A model generated the notes under the pieces. That model had not been told where the DNA came from. It worked only from the letters and a program-made list of their open reading frames with translations, and ran no database searches. From assembly GCA_030598125.1 (NCBI GenBank), contig JAUVQN010000006.1, positions 1 through 16,942 on the forward strand: DNA of 16,942 nt, read 5' to 3'. This DNA comes from Coriobacteriia bacterium. GTDB lineage: Bacteria > Actinomycetota > Coriobacteriia > Anaerosomatales > JAUVQN01. Position 1 is the first letter of the stretch. Each line of letters opens with the position of its first letter. Below are positions 1-6,308 of this stretch, piece by piece. The translations under genes and the position numbers were made by a program.

Positions 1-384
1 AAGATCGTGCTCAGGACGCGCGAGCACCTGGCGCTCGTCTATCCGCGCGGCGACGCGCTCGCGCTCAGCATGATGCGCTACGCGGCCGAGCTCAGGGACG
101 CGTCCTTCCTCGAGCTGCCCGCCGCCGGCCTCAGCGGGCTCGGGATCACCGACAAGGAGCTCGACCTCGCGGGACAGCTCGTCGAGTCACTCACGGAGGA
201 ATGGGATCCCGCCCCCCACACCGATACGTACCGGGACGATCTCAAGCGCCTCATCGACGAGAAGTCCGAGGCCGGCGACACGTACGAGCCGGCCCCGCTG
301 CCCGACGTCAGCGAGCCGGCATCCCAGGTCGTCGACATCATGGACCTGCTCAAGAGGAGCGTCGAGGAGGCCGGGAGCGCGTGA
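1..384 (+). CDS. ku: Ku protein, C-terminal part (5' end outside window)
   Basis: Bacterial Ku is the homodimeric ring that binds DNA double-strand ends and recruits LigD for non-homologous end joining. The reading frame is open from base 1 (first residues KIVLRTREHLALVYP), so the ATG at base 84 or a later codon is not the start; the N-terminal half lies upstream of the window. The visible 127 residues hold the family's late signature, in which ELDLAGQLVESLT is followed by DPAPHTDTYRDDLKRLIDEK, equivalent to the conserved DPxxYxDxYRxxLxxLIxxK block that closes the Ku core. After that comes a short acidic, proline-rich tail ending in a helix (VVDIMDLLKRSVEE). Full bacterial Ku is usually 250-300 residues. 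The stop codon overlaps the start of the LigD phosphoesterase gene by four bases (GTGA), so the two are probably translationally coupled. The two LigD genes directly downstream support the call. Confidence 0.93.
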   Translation, partial: KIVLRTREHLALVYPRGDALALSMMRYAAELRDASFLELPAAGLSGLGITDKELDLAGQLVESLTEEWDPAPHTDTYRDDLKRLIDEKSEAGDTYEPAPLPDVSEPASQVVDIMDLLKRSVEEAGSA

Positions 385-992
385 GTCCCAAGCTCGACGA
401 GTACGATCGCAAGCGCGATTTCGAGCGGACGGCGGAGCCTTCCGGTCGGACCGCGAGCTCGGACTCCGGCCGCCTCTACGTCATCCACAAGCACGCCGCG
501 AGCCGCCTCCACTACGACCTGAGACTCGAGCACGACGGCGTGCTCATGTCGTGGGCCGTGCCGAAGGGGCCGAGCCTCGACACGCGCGAACGCAGACTCG
601 CCGTCCACGTGGAGGACCCCCCTCTCGACTACGGCGCCTTCGAAGGCGTCATCCCCGAGGGAGAGTACGGCGGAGGGACCGTCATGGTCTGGGACCGCGG
701 GACCTGGTCACCGCATGGCGATGTCGTCGAGGCGATGGCCGCGGGCAAGCTCGTCTTCGACCTCGAAGGAGACAAGCTCACGGGCCGCTTCGCGCTCATC
801 CACACCGGCGCCCGCAAGGGAGGGCGCGAGCGGAACCAGTGGCTGCTCATCAAGGAGAAGGACGACCTCGTCCGCCCGAGCGCCGAGTACGTCGTGACCG
901 AGGAGCTGCCCGACTCTGCGGCCACCGGGCGCACGATGGATGAGATCGCCTCCGAGGAGGAGCCGGACGTCCCTTTCGAGAAGGGGACCTGA
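381..992 (+). CDS. LigD 3'-phosphoesterase (PE) domain protein, stand-alone
   Basis: A 203-residue single-domain protein matching the PE domain of LigD, which trims 3'-phosphates and ribonucleotides at broken ends before sealing. Visible motifs are KHAASRLHYDLRLE near residue 35-50, supplying the metal-binding His, His, Asp and Arg set; WAVPKGPS; LAVHVEDPPLDYGAFEGVIPEGE, supplying the later His and Tyr; and GRFALIH followed by WLLIKEKD. Its length suits a lone PE domain. The start is GTG 381, because it overlaps the Ku stop as GTGA and has GGAGG at 366-370; the longer open frame further upstream is an artefact of running through ku in another frame. In Pseudomonas this domain is fused in front of LIG-POL, and in mycobacteria it lies between POL and LIG; here it ends in TGA at 990-992, just where the LIG-POL frame becomes usable. 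Confidence 0.92.
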   Translation: MSPKLDEYDRKRDFERTAEPSGRTASSDSGRLYVIHKHAASRLHYDLRLEHDGVLMSWAVPKGPSLDTRERRLAVHVEDPPLDYGAFEGVIPEGEYGGGTVMVWDRGTWSPHGDVVEAMAAGKLVFDLEGDKLTGRFALIHTGARKGGRERNQWLLIKEKDDLVRPSAEYVVTEELPDSAATGRTMDEIASEEEPDVPFEKGT

Positions 993-2857
993 CGGTCCCC
1001 GACCCCTCTTCCCTGCCTGGAGCGCGAGCGGCGCCCCTGCCCGACGCACCGCACCCGCAGCTGGCGACCGCCGTCGAGAAGGCGCCTGGCGGACCTGAGT
1101 GGCTCCACGAGATCAAGCTCGACGGCTACCGCGTGCTCCTCGTCGTCGAGTCCGGCGTCGCGCGTCTCCTCACGCGGGAGGGCCGTGACTGGTCGGAGCG
1201 CTTCCCCGGGATCGTCGCGGCCGCGGCGGAGCTCCCCGTCAGCTCGGCCGTGCTCGACGGCGAGGCCATCCTGCTCCGACCGGGCGGCGCGTCCGACTTC
1301 GGTGCGCTCCAGCGTGCGCTCAAGGAGGGGAAGGACACCGCGGTCGCACACCTCTTCGACCTCCCCTACCTCGACGGCAACGACCTCTCGGACGTCCCGC
1401 TCCAGAAGCGCAAGCGAGTGCTCGAGGCTCTTCTGGCGACAGCCTCGTCCGAGCGGCTGCGCTACACGGATCACATCGAAGGGCCGCGGGAAGAGATCCT
1501 CGACCGCGCGTGCGAGCTCGGTGTCGAGGGGCTCGTCTCGAAGCGGAGGGACGGCCGGTACGCGGAGGGGAGGTCGCGCGCATGGCTCAAGTCGAAGTGC
1601 CGGCGAAGACAGGAGTTCGTCGTCGTGGGCTTCACCGACCCCTCGGGCGGCCGCGAGGGGTTCGGCGCGCTGGCGCTCGCGTACGTGGACGACCTCGGGG
1701 GCCTCACCTACGCGGGCCGCGTCGGCGCGGGCTTCGACGAGCGCACGCTCCGCGAGCTCGGTACGCGCGTGCGGGAGCTCGAGAGCGCGGACTCGCCGCT
1801 GGCGGAGACGCCGCCCGCTTCGCAGACGAAGGGCGTGCACTGGGCAAGGCCCGAGCTCGTCGTGGAGGTCGAGTTCGTCGAGTGGACCGCCGACGGCCGA
1901 CTCAGGCACCCCTCCTTCGTCGGCTTGCGCGAGGACAAGGACCCTTCGCTAGTCGTCAGAGAGCGCGCATCGACGGCGACCGAGCCTCGGGAGCCACGCG
2001 TGCTCGGCGTTGACGTCACGCACCCGGAGCGGGTCGTCATCCCGCACGCGATGACCAAGCTGGACCTCGCCGCGTACTACGCGGCCGCGGCTCCACACCT
2101 CCTGACTCACCTCGCCGACCGTCCCCTCACGCTGCTGCGCTGTCCTGAGGGTTCCTCCGGGAAGTGCTTCTGGCAGCGCCACGTCGACCAAGGGACCTAT
2201 CCGCACGTCATCGCGATCCCCGGCGGTGACGAGGACTGGCTCGCGGTGCGTGACGCCGAGGGACTCGTCGAGCTCGTCCAGTACCTGGTCATCGAGTTCC
2301 ACGCCTGGGCAGTGCGCGCGGATCGGCTGGATCGCCCCGATAGGCTCGTCTTCGACCTCGATCCCGGCGCGGATGTCGCGTGGGACGAGATCGTGGACGG
2401 CGCCTTCACCGTGCGCGATGTGCTCGATGCGGAAGGCCTCCAGTCGTTCGTCAAGACGAGCGGGGGCAAGGGCCTGCACGTCTACGCGCCCATAGAGCGT
2501 CGAGTCCCGGTGCGAGACGCCGCGGCCGCTACGAAGACGCTCTCGGAGAAGGCAGCCGCGGCGTCCGGCGGGCTCATGACCATCGACCCACGAAAGAGCG
2601 CTCGCACCGGCCGGATCTTCGTGGACTGGCACCGCAACGGCGAGGGCCAGTCGACGGTCGCTCCCTACGTGGTCCGCGCCCGAGAGGGCGCGCCGGTCTC
2701 GACGCCCCTGGGCTGGGAAGAACTCGCGCACGGGGTGGATCCCGCCTCGTTCACGCCGGACGCCGTGCTCGCCCGGCTCGAGACGATCGGCGATCCGTGG
2801 CGCCACATAGGGCGCGTCCGGCAGCGCCTGCCCCAGTCCACTCTGCCTGGGATGTAG
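989..2857 (+). CDS. ligD: LigD: ATP-dependent DNA ligase (LIG) fused to primase-polymerase (POL); CTG start or frameshift
   Basis: This protein seals and fills DNA ends in NHEJ. LIG comes first: the adenylated lysine lies in EIKLDGYR (bases 1109-1132, Lys43 if CTG 989 is the start), followed by FDLPYLDG, EGLVSKRRDGRYAEG and WLKSKC, then an OB-fold. POL follows, with metal-binding aspartates in FDLDPG (D456, D458), GGKGLHVYAP (H497) and FVDWHRN (D546). From CTG the product is 622 residues. The first canonical start in this frame, GTG 1133, lies after the catalytic lysine and cannot be right. Frame 2 has a stop at 941-943 and no ATG, GTG or TTG before 1133. CTG 989 overlaps the PE stop as CTGA, mirroring the GTGA and ATGA junctions of other genes here, and a purine run (981-986) precedes it closely. 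A -1 frameshift or a one-base sequence error joining PE to LIG-POL is the alternative. The protein call is sure; the start is not. Confidence 0.9.
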   Translation: MTVPDPSSLPGARAAPLPDAPHPQLATAVEKAPGGPEWLHEIKLDGYRVLLVVESGVARLLTREGRDWSERFPGIVAAAAELPVSSAVLDGEAILLRPGGASDFGALQRALKEGKDTAVAHLFDLPYLDGNDLSDVPLQKRKRVLEALLATASSERLRYTDHIEGPREEILDRACELGVEGLVSKRRDGRYAEGRSRAWLKSKCRRRQEFVVVGFTDPSGGREGFGALALAYVDDLGGLTYAGRVGAGFDERTLRELGTRVRELESADSPLAETPPASQTKGVHWARPELVVEVEFVEWTADGRLRHPSFVGLREDKDPSLVVRERASTATEPREPRVLGVDVTHPERVVIPHAMTKLDLAAYYAAAAPHLLTHLADRPLTLLRCPEGSSGKCFWQRHVDQGTYPHVIAIPGGDEDWLAVRDAEGLVELVQYLVIEFHAWAVRADRLDRPDRLVFDLDPGADVAWDEIVDGAFTVRDVLDAEGLQSFVKTSGGKGLHVYAPIERRVPVRDAAAATKTLSEKAAAASGGLMTIDPRKSARTGRIFVDWHRNGEGQSTVAPYVVRAREGAPVSTPLGWEELAHGVDPASFTPDAVLARLETIGDPWRHIGRVRQRLPQSTLPGM

Positions 2858-2943
2858 CCACAGCGGCTGGCTTGAGAGCACTCCCATTGCGGTACCCTCG
2901 GGCTGGCGAGATCAGACGTCGTCTCCGTGAGTGGAGCTCGAAG

Positions 2944-3774
2944 ATGCCGATCCAGCCCAGGGCTTCGAACGCATCGCTCCTCCGGCTCGTCGCGAGAACC
3001 CTGCTGGTCGCGGTGCTTCTTGGCCTGGCTCCCTCCGCCACCGCCTGCATCGAGTTCGAGACACCTCTGGAGGACGTACCCGCGTGGCTGCTGCCGGAGG
3101 GCTCGGACGAGACCGCCGATGCCTCCGGCGAATCCGGCTCGGAGGAAGACGGTCCGGGGATGCCCACGGGAGCCCACGGGCACGGCGACGAGGTCCTCAT
3201 GCTCGGGCGCTCGGTGATGTACGGCTGGTTCGAGCACTGGGGCTGGGACGGCGATTCTTCCGTCAAGGACCAGGGATACGCGTTCTACTACGGCGAACTC
3301 GACGCGCCGCCCGACATCGCCGAGAGTGCGGCCGGCTACATCGCCGAAGCGCCGGAACACACCATCGTCTTCTTCAAGCTGTGCTTCGCGGACTTCTGGG
3401 CCACGAGCCCCGAGGCCGTCGGCTCGAACGTGGAAGAGGACCTGGGCTACGTCCAGAGCGTCGTCGAGGCGACGCAGGCGCGGGGACTCCCGCTGGTGAT
3501 CGGCAACGCGCTCCCGTCGGTGGCGAGCGACACGACACCCTCTCTCGTCGAGACCCATCTGGGGTACAACGCCGGGCTCGAGGAGATAGCCGCCGGCTAC
3601 GACGACGTCTACGTCTTCGACCAGTACTCCGTGGTGACGTCGAGTGATGGGACGCTCATACGCGGCTACGCCGTGGATCCTTCGGATTCACACTTGAACG
3701 AGGTGGCCTACGCCGATCTGGATCAGGCGTTCTTCTCGTTCCTGGAGGAGCACGTGCCGCCGGCCGGCGGCTAG
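2944..3774 (+). CDS. Secreted SGNH/GDSL-like hydrolase, probable lipoprotein
   Basis: The protein has 276 residues. ATG 2944 is chosen because GGAG at 2933-2936 precedes it by seven bases and a signal peptide follows directly: a basic N-terminus, a hydrophobic run (LLVAVLLGLAP) and ATAC at residues 32-35, a plausible lipobox with Cys35. Then comes a low-complexity acidic linker (residues 52-72, rich in Asp, Glu, Ser, Gly), typical of a tether to the surface. The folded part looks like the SGNH esterase family: LMLGRSVMYG (Ser90) stands where GDSxxxG is expected, and DPSDSHLNEVAY (His250) resembles the C-terminal Asp-His block. The GDS aspartate is replaced by Arg and the usual GxND block is not clear (FFKLCFADFW), so activity is uncertain. 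Its substrate cannot be read from the sequence. It is separated from ligD by 86 bases and its stop codon interlocks with that of the convergent GGDEF-like gene. Confidence 0.6.
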   Translation: MPIQPRASNASLLRLVARTLLVAVLLGLAPSATACIEFETPLEDVPAWLLPEGSDETADASGESGSEEDGPGMPTGAHGHGDEVLMLGRSVMYGWFEHWGWDGDSSVKDQGYAFYYGELDAPPDIAESAAGYIAEAPEHTIVFFKLCFADFWATSPEAVGSNVEEDLGYVQSVVEATQARGLPLVIGNALPSVASDTTPSLVETHLGYNAGLEEIAAGYDDVYVFDQYSVVTSSDGTLIRGYAVDPSDSHLNEVAYADLDQAFFSFLEEHVPPAGG

Positions 3775-4628
3775 GCGGGCATCGGACCGCCCACGACCTG
3801 GTGCTCGACCTCACCCTCGCCCCGCTGTTTGGCGGCGCGCATCACGTCGTCAGCGACCCGTTTGAGTTCCTCGACGCTATCGGGGGAGTCGTAGAAGGTG
3901 ACCGCGCCGACGCGGGGCTCCACGGGCCACTTCTCCTTCCGGACGACCTCCACCATGTGCTCGGAGAGCCTGAGGAGGACCACGGCCGCGGCCACCCGCC
4001 CGGTGAGCGGGAGGAGCAGCGCGAAGACGTCCGGGCCCATCCGGGCGAAGAGATCGCTCTGCCGGACGTTCCCGCCGATCGTCTCGGCGATCGTCCGCAG
4101 GATCCGGTCGGCCTGGTCCTTCTCCGTGTTGCTCGTGAAGGCGTCGAGGCCCTCTATCTCCATGTAGGCGATCGTGAGCGGCTGCCCGTGCCGCCGCGAA
4201 CGCGCGACCTCGATCCGGCCGCGCTCCCAGAACGCCGTCGCGTTGCTCGCGCCGGTGAGCGCGTCCACCCTCGACAGCGCGCGACCGCGCTGGAGGGCCA
4301 CCTGCAGGTCCGCTACGAGTACGGCCACGATCACGAGATAGACGGCCCGCACGAAGCCGTCCCAGGCGAGCAGGAGCAGGTCCGCATCGCCGGTGTCCGT
4401 CAGGAGGCGAGCCGCGATCCACGTGCCCGCGGAGACGATCGCGACGACGATGCCGCTCGTCCGGTCGAGGTAGCGCGCGGCGATCGCGACGGGCGCGAGG
4501 TAGAAGATGCCCATCTCGATCTCGCCGCCGATGCGATAGTCGAAGAAGGCGATGACGAGCAGGAGCACGGCGACGACGCCGAGCACCTTCGCGTCGGACG
4601 GGCGCTTCGAGAAGCCGATCACGTCCAC
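3771..4628 (-). CDS. Membrane protein with degenerate GGDEF domain
   Basis: About 285 residues: an N-terminal membrane part with four likely helices (roughly residues 15-112 in all, including GVVAVLLLVIAFF, GIVVAIVSAGTW and AVYLVIVAVLVADL), then a GGDEF-type domain from SRVDALTGASN to ADDVMRAAKQRGEG. Diguanylate cyclases make c-di-GMP, but here the signature reads GPDVF (about residues 198-202) in place of GGDEF. The second Gly and the catalytic Glu are both lost, so the domain is probably catalytically inactive and may only bind nucleotide or act as a sensor partner. The start is taken as GTG 4628, which has GGAGG at 4638-4634 five bases upstream; GTG 4634 overlaps that ribosome binding site and is less likely, and GTG 4622 is possible. 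A CRP/FNR-like palindrome lies about 65-80 bases upstream. The 3' end overlaps the convergent SGNH gene by four bases. Confidence 0.8.
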   Translation of the reverse strand: MDVIGFSKRPSDAKVLGVVAVLLLVIAFFDYRIGGEIEMGIFYLAPVAIAARYLDRTSGIVVAIVSAGTWIAARLLTDTGDADLLLLAWDGFVRAVYLVIVAVLVADLQVALQRGRALSRVDALTGASNATAFWERGRIEVARSRRHGQPLTIAYMEIEGLDAFTSNTEKDQADRILRTIAETIGGNVRQSDLFARMGPDVFALLLPLTGRVAAAVVLLRLSEHMVEVVRKEKWPVEPRVGAVTFYDSPDSVEELKRVADDVMRAAKQRGEGEVEHQVVGGPMPA

Positions 4629-4691
4629 ATCCACCTCCGCGCGGGCTCAGGCTCGCCATGAGCGAGAGACCCACACAAGTTCTTATCGGAC

Positions 4692-4707
4692 TGTGACCTG
4701 GGTCACC
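4692..4707. promoter_or_regulatory. CRP/FNR-like palindromic operator
   Basis: TGTGACCTGGGTCACC contains perfect 6-base arms GTGACC and GGTCAC around TG. It fits the TGTGA-N6-TCACA consensus of the CRP family except for the last base. It lies in the 147-base gap upstream of the GGDEF-like gene. A possible minus-strand -10 element, GATAAG (4687-4682), sits right beside it, so a bound protein would more likely block than aid that promoter. The palindrome is seen directly; the regulator is inference. Confidence 0.5.
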
Positions 4708-4775
4708 TCAAGCGAATACTTGCTCCGGGGGTGTTCGACACGCTCGATCGCGGGCGGTCCGGACGCCCCGGTCGG

Positions 4776-5315
4776 TCACTCGGTCGAGTTCACGTACACG
4801 ATGGACGTGCCGACTTCGAGCGTGACGCGCACGGCCCGCGTCGAACCCCCGACGTCCGCCCGGACCTGCACCACGGGCGCCTCCGGCCGCGAGTAGTCCA
4901 CCACGGGCTCTCCCGAGACGGCCTGCCCACCCCCGGCCTGCAGCCGCTCCGCGACGAGCGCCTCGTCGCCTTCGGCGATGTCGCGTCCTACCTCGTAGCG
5001 AAGGCTCACGACAGGCGCTCCTGACTCGCTCTGTGTCGCGATGCCGGCCGAACCGTAGAGCTCCTCGAGTACGGGCCTGACGAACGCGTCGACCGCGACG
5101 ACCTCCTCCGCCACCGGTTCCTGACCTTCGATGATGTCGTAGTCGGTCACGGTCTTCATCGTCTCGTCAGCCTCGGCGGTCTTGCCCTCCCCGGAATCGC
5201 ATCCCGCAGCGAACACGATGGCGAGACACAGCAGTGCGATCGCCGCCCCGCTACGCACGGCAGAGACTCTGGGCATCCTCCGCACCAAGACCGTCACTCC
5301 CTCTGCGCCGCTCAT
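4776..5315 (-). CDS. Small lipoprotein of unknown function
   Basis: A protein of up to 179 residues with a clear lipoprotein signal: basic segment RRMPRVSAVRS, hydrophobic AAIALLCLAIVF and lipobox AAGC (Cys39 counting from ATG 5315). The mature part is acidic near its N-terminus and ends in a beta-rich region (PVVQVRADVGGSTRAVRVTLEVGTSIVYVNS). I recognise no enzyme motif and no family with confidence. The start is uncertain. ATG 5315 has no good ribosome binding site and lies only nine bases after a strong -10 element. TTG 5288 follows GAGGGAG by about eight bases and would give a more ordinary signal peptide. ATG 5276 abuts its GGAGG. The gene lies 147 bases upstream of the GGDEF-like gene on the same strand and is divergent from the ATC-hydrolase-like gene. 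Confidence 0.75.
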   Translation of the reverse strand: MSGAEGVTVLVRRMPRVSAVRSGAAIALLCLAIVFAAGCDSGEGKTAEADETMKTVTDYDIIEGQEPVAEEVVAVDAFVRPVLEELYGSAGIATQSESGAPVVSLRYEVGRDIAEGDEALVAERLQAGGGQAVSGEPVVDYSRPEAPVVQVRADVGGSTRAVRVTLEVGTSIVYVNSTE

Positions 5316-5324
5316 GACGTCCCG

Positions 5325-5330
5325 AGTATA
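5325..5330 (-). promoter_or_regulatory. -10 promoter element for the lipoprotein gene
   Basis: Read on the minus strand this is TATACT, five of six matches to TATAAT. No clear -35 box stands 16-18 bases upstream. Transcription would begin about 5318, almost at ATG 5315, which implies either a nearly leaderless mRNA or translation from a downstream start. Confidence 0.4.
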
Positions 5331-5414
5331 GCGGGGCTGTCGGCCGCATAGGCGGGCTCTCGGCCGCGAGGCACGGTACCGCCCCGGCCCACGCCCCGCG
5401 GACCCGTTCCGCGG

Positions 5415-5443
5415 CTGACCGCTTCTCACTGGGCACATACTAT
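5415..5443 (+). promoter_or_regulatory. Candidate sigma70-type promoter for the ATC-hydrolase-like gene
   Basis: CTGACC (5415-5420), 17 bases, then TACTAT (5438-5443); each box matches four of six consensus bases. Transcription would start near 5450, placing the 12-bp inverted repeat (5467-5500) inside the mRNA leader. Confidence 0.35.
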
Positions 5444-5466
5444 CTCTGAACCGGCAGATGGAGGAT

Positions 5467-5500
5467 CCCTCGGTACCGAACGGATGTCCGGTACCGAGGG
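5467..5500. repeat. Perfect 12-bp inverted repeat just upstream of the ribosome binding site
   Basis: CCCTCGGTACCG (5467-5478) and CGGTACCGAGGG (5489-5500) are exact reverse complements around a 10-base spacer. Each arm contains the self-palindrome CGGTACCG, and a third copy occurs at 5374-5381 in the same divergent region. No T-tract follows, so it does not look like a normal terminator. It could be an operator for a dimeric or tetrameric regulator, or an mRNA stem that ends a few bases before the GAGG at 5511-5514. Confidence 0.8.
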
Positions 5501-5521
5501 CGGAAAGGAAGAGGTGAGCGC

Positions 5522-6295
5522 GTGCGACGCCGTCGCGACACCACGACTCTGGCCGTACTCGGGACCGTGACCGGTGCAGCGCTCGTCGGCACCGCACTCC
5601 TCGTCGTCCTGAGACGCCGCCGACGCCGCGAACCGCGGCTGCCTCAAGAGCGACGCGCCCGCCGCCTCCTGCGCACGAACCTGGGTCCGCGCGCGGCCGA
5701 GCGCGTCCTCGACTCCACCTACGCACATCTCCACACGCTGTGGGACTCACGTCCCCGTTTCCGTGACCGGGCACTCAGCGAACCCACCGAGACGCTCATA
5801 CTCCCCGCCCTCGCGCTCTACCGCGCGCTGCGAAGCGAAGGTCTCGACGAGACGCGCGCCCTCGGACTCGTGGAGGCCGCACTCGTCGCGGAGCGGCGGC
5901 GGTCCCGGTCCGCTGGTGTCGGTCGCCGTGCGCGCGCCGCGCGGGCGCCCGCATACCGCGCTCGCCCCTCGTGGCTCTTCGCACTCCAGGGGTGGGAGCT
6001 CGAGTGGATCGCGGACGGCGAGGACCTCGTCTCCTTCGACGTGCTGCGCTGCTTCTACGTCGACGCCACCGACGCCTACGGTTCGCCCGAACTCGCGGCC
6101 GTCTTCTGCGCACTCGACGACTTCTCCAGCGACGCGCTCGGTCCCGGCGTCGTCAGCGTGCGCGCACACACGATCGCCCGGGGCGGCGACACGTGTGCGT
6201 TCAGGTTCCGACGGATCTCATCGCCCGCGGACCCGCCGCCGTCCGTGACGGCGCCGCGTGTCATCAGGTTCCCCCACAAGCGGACCGGGCACTAG
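5522..6295 (+). CDS. Membrane-anchored protein with ATC-hydrolase-like (L-2-amino-thiazoline-4-carboxylate hydrolase family) domain
   Basis: The protein has 257 residues. GTG 5522 is chosen because GAGG at 5511-5514 stands seven bases upstream. One membrane helix (about residues 9-30) is followed by a very basic stretch (RRRRRRE), giving an N-in, cytoplasmic anchor or a signal anchor. The C-terminal half carries a pattern I associate with the ATC hydrolase family: FDVLRCFYVDATDAYGSPEL, then VFCALDDF, then HTIARGGDTCAFRF, with Cys177, Cys196 and Cys225 spaced as in that family. Few members have a demonstrated reaction, so hydrolysis of 2-aminothiazoline-4-carboxylate should not be assumed here. 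It is divergent from the lipoprotein gene and convergent, 13 bases apart, with the 18-cysteine ferredoxin-type gene. Two Arg-rich insertions (residues 31-48 and 125-147) are unusual and reduce certainty about domain limits. Confidence 0.68.
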   Translation: MRRRRDTTTLAVLGTVTGAALVGTALLVVLRRRRRREPRLPQERRARRLLRTNLGPRAAERVLDSTYAHLHTLWDSRPRFRDRALSEPTETLILPALALYRALRSEGLDETRALGLVEAALVAERRRSRSAGVGRRARAARAPAYRARPSWLFALQGWELEWIADGEDLVSFDVLRCFYVDATDAYGSPELAAVFCALDDFSSDALGPGVVSVRAHTIARGGDTCAFRFRRISSPADPPPSVTAPRVIRFPHKRTGH

Positions 6296-6308
6296 CCCCA
6301 GTCGAGTG

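Noticed and set aside
1133..2857. GTG 1133 as the start of the LIG-POL gene
   Set aside because: It would remove the ligase nucleophile lysine in EIKLDG and the conserved segment before it, although that segment is encoded in the same frame directly upstream.
2872..2898. Promoter TTGAGA to TACCCT ahead of the SGNH gene
   Set aside because: The spacing is 15 bases and the -10 box is poor; not supportable without transcript data.
4752..4768. Hairpin GGGC-G-GTCCGGAC-GCCC as terminator of the lipoprotein gene
   Set aside because: The stem needs a bulge, the palindromic centre leaves a poor loop, and no U-tract follows.
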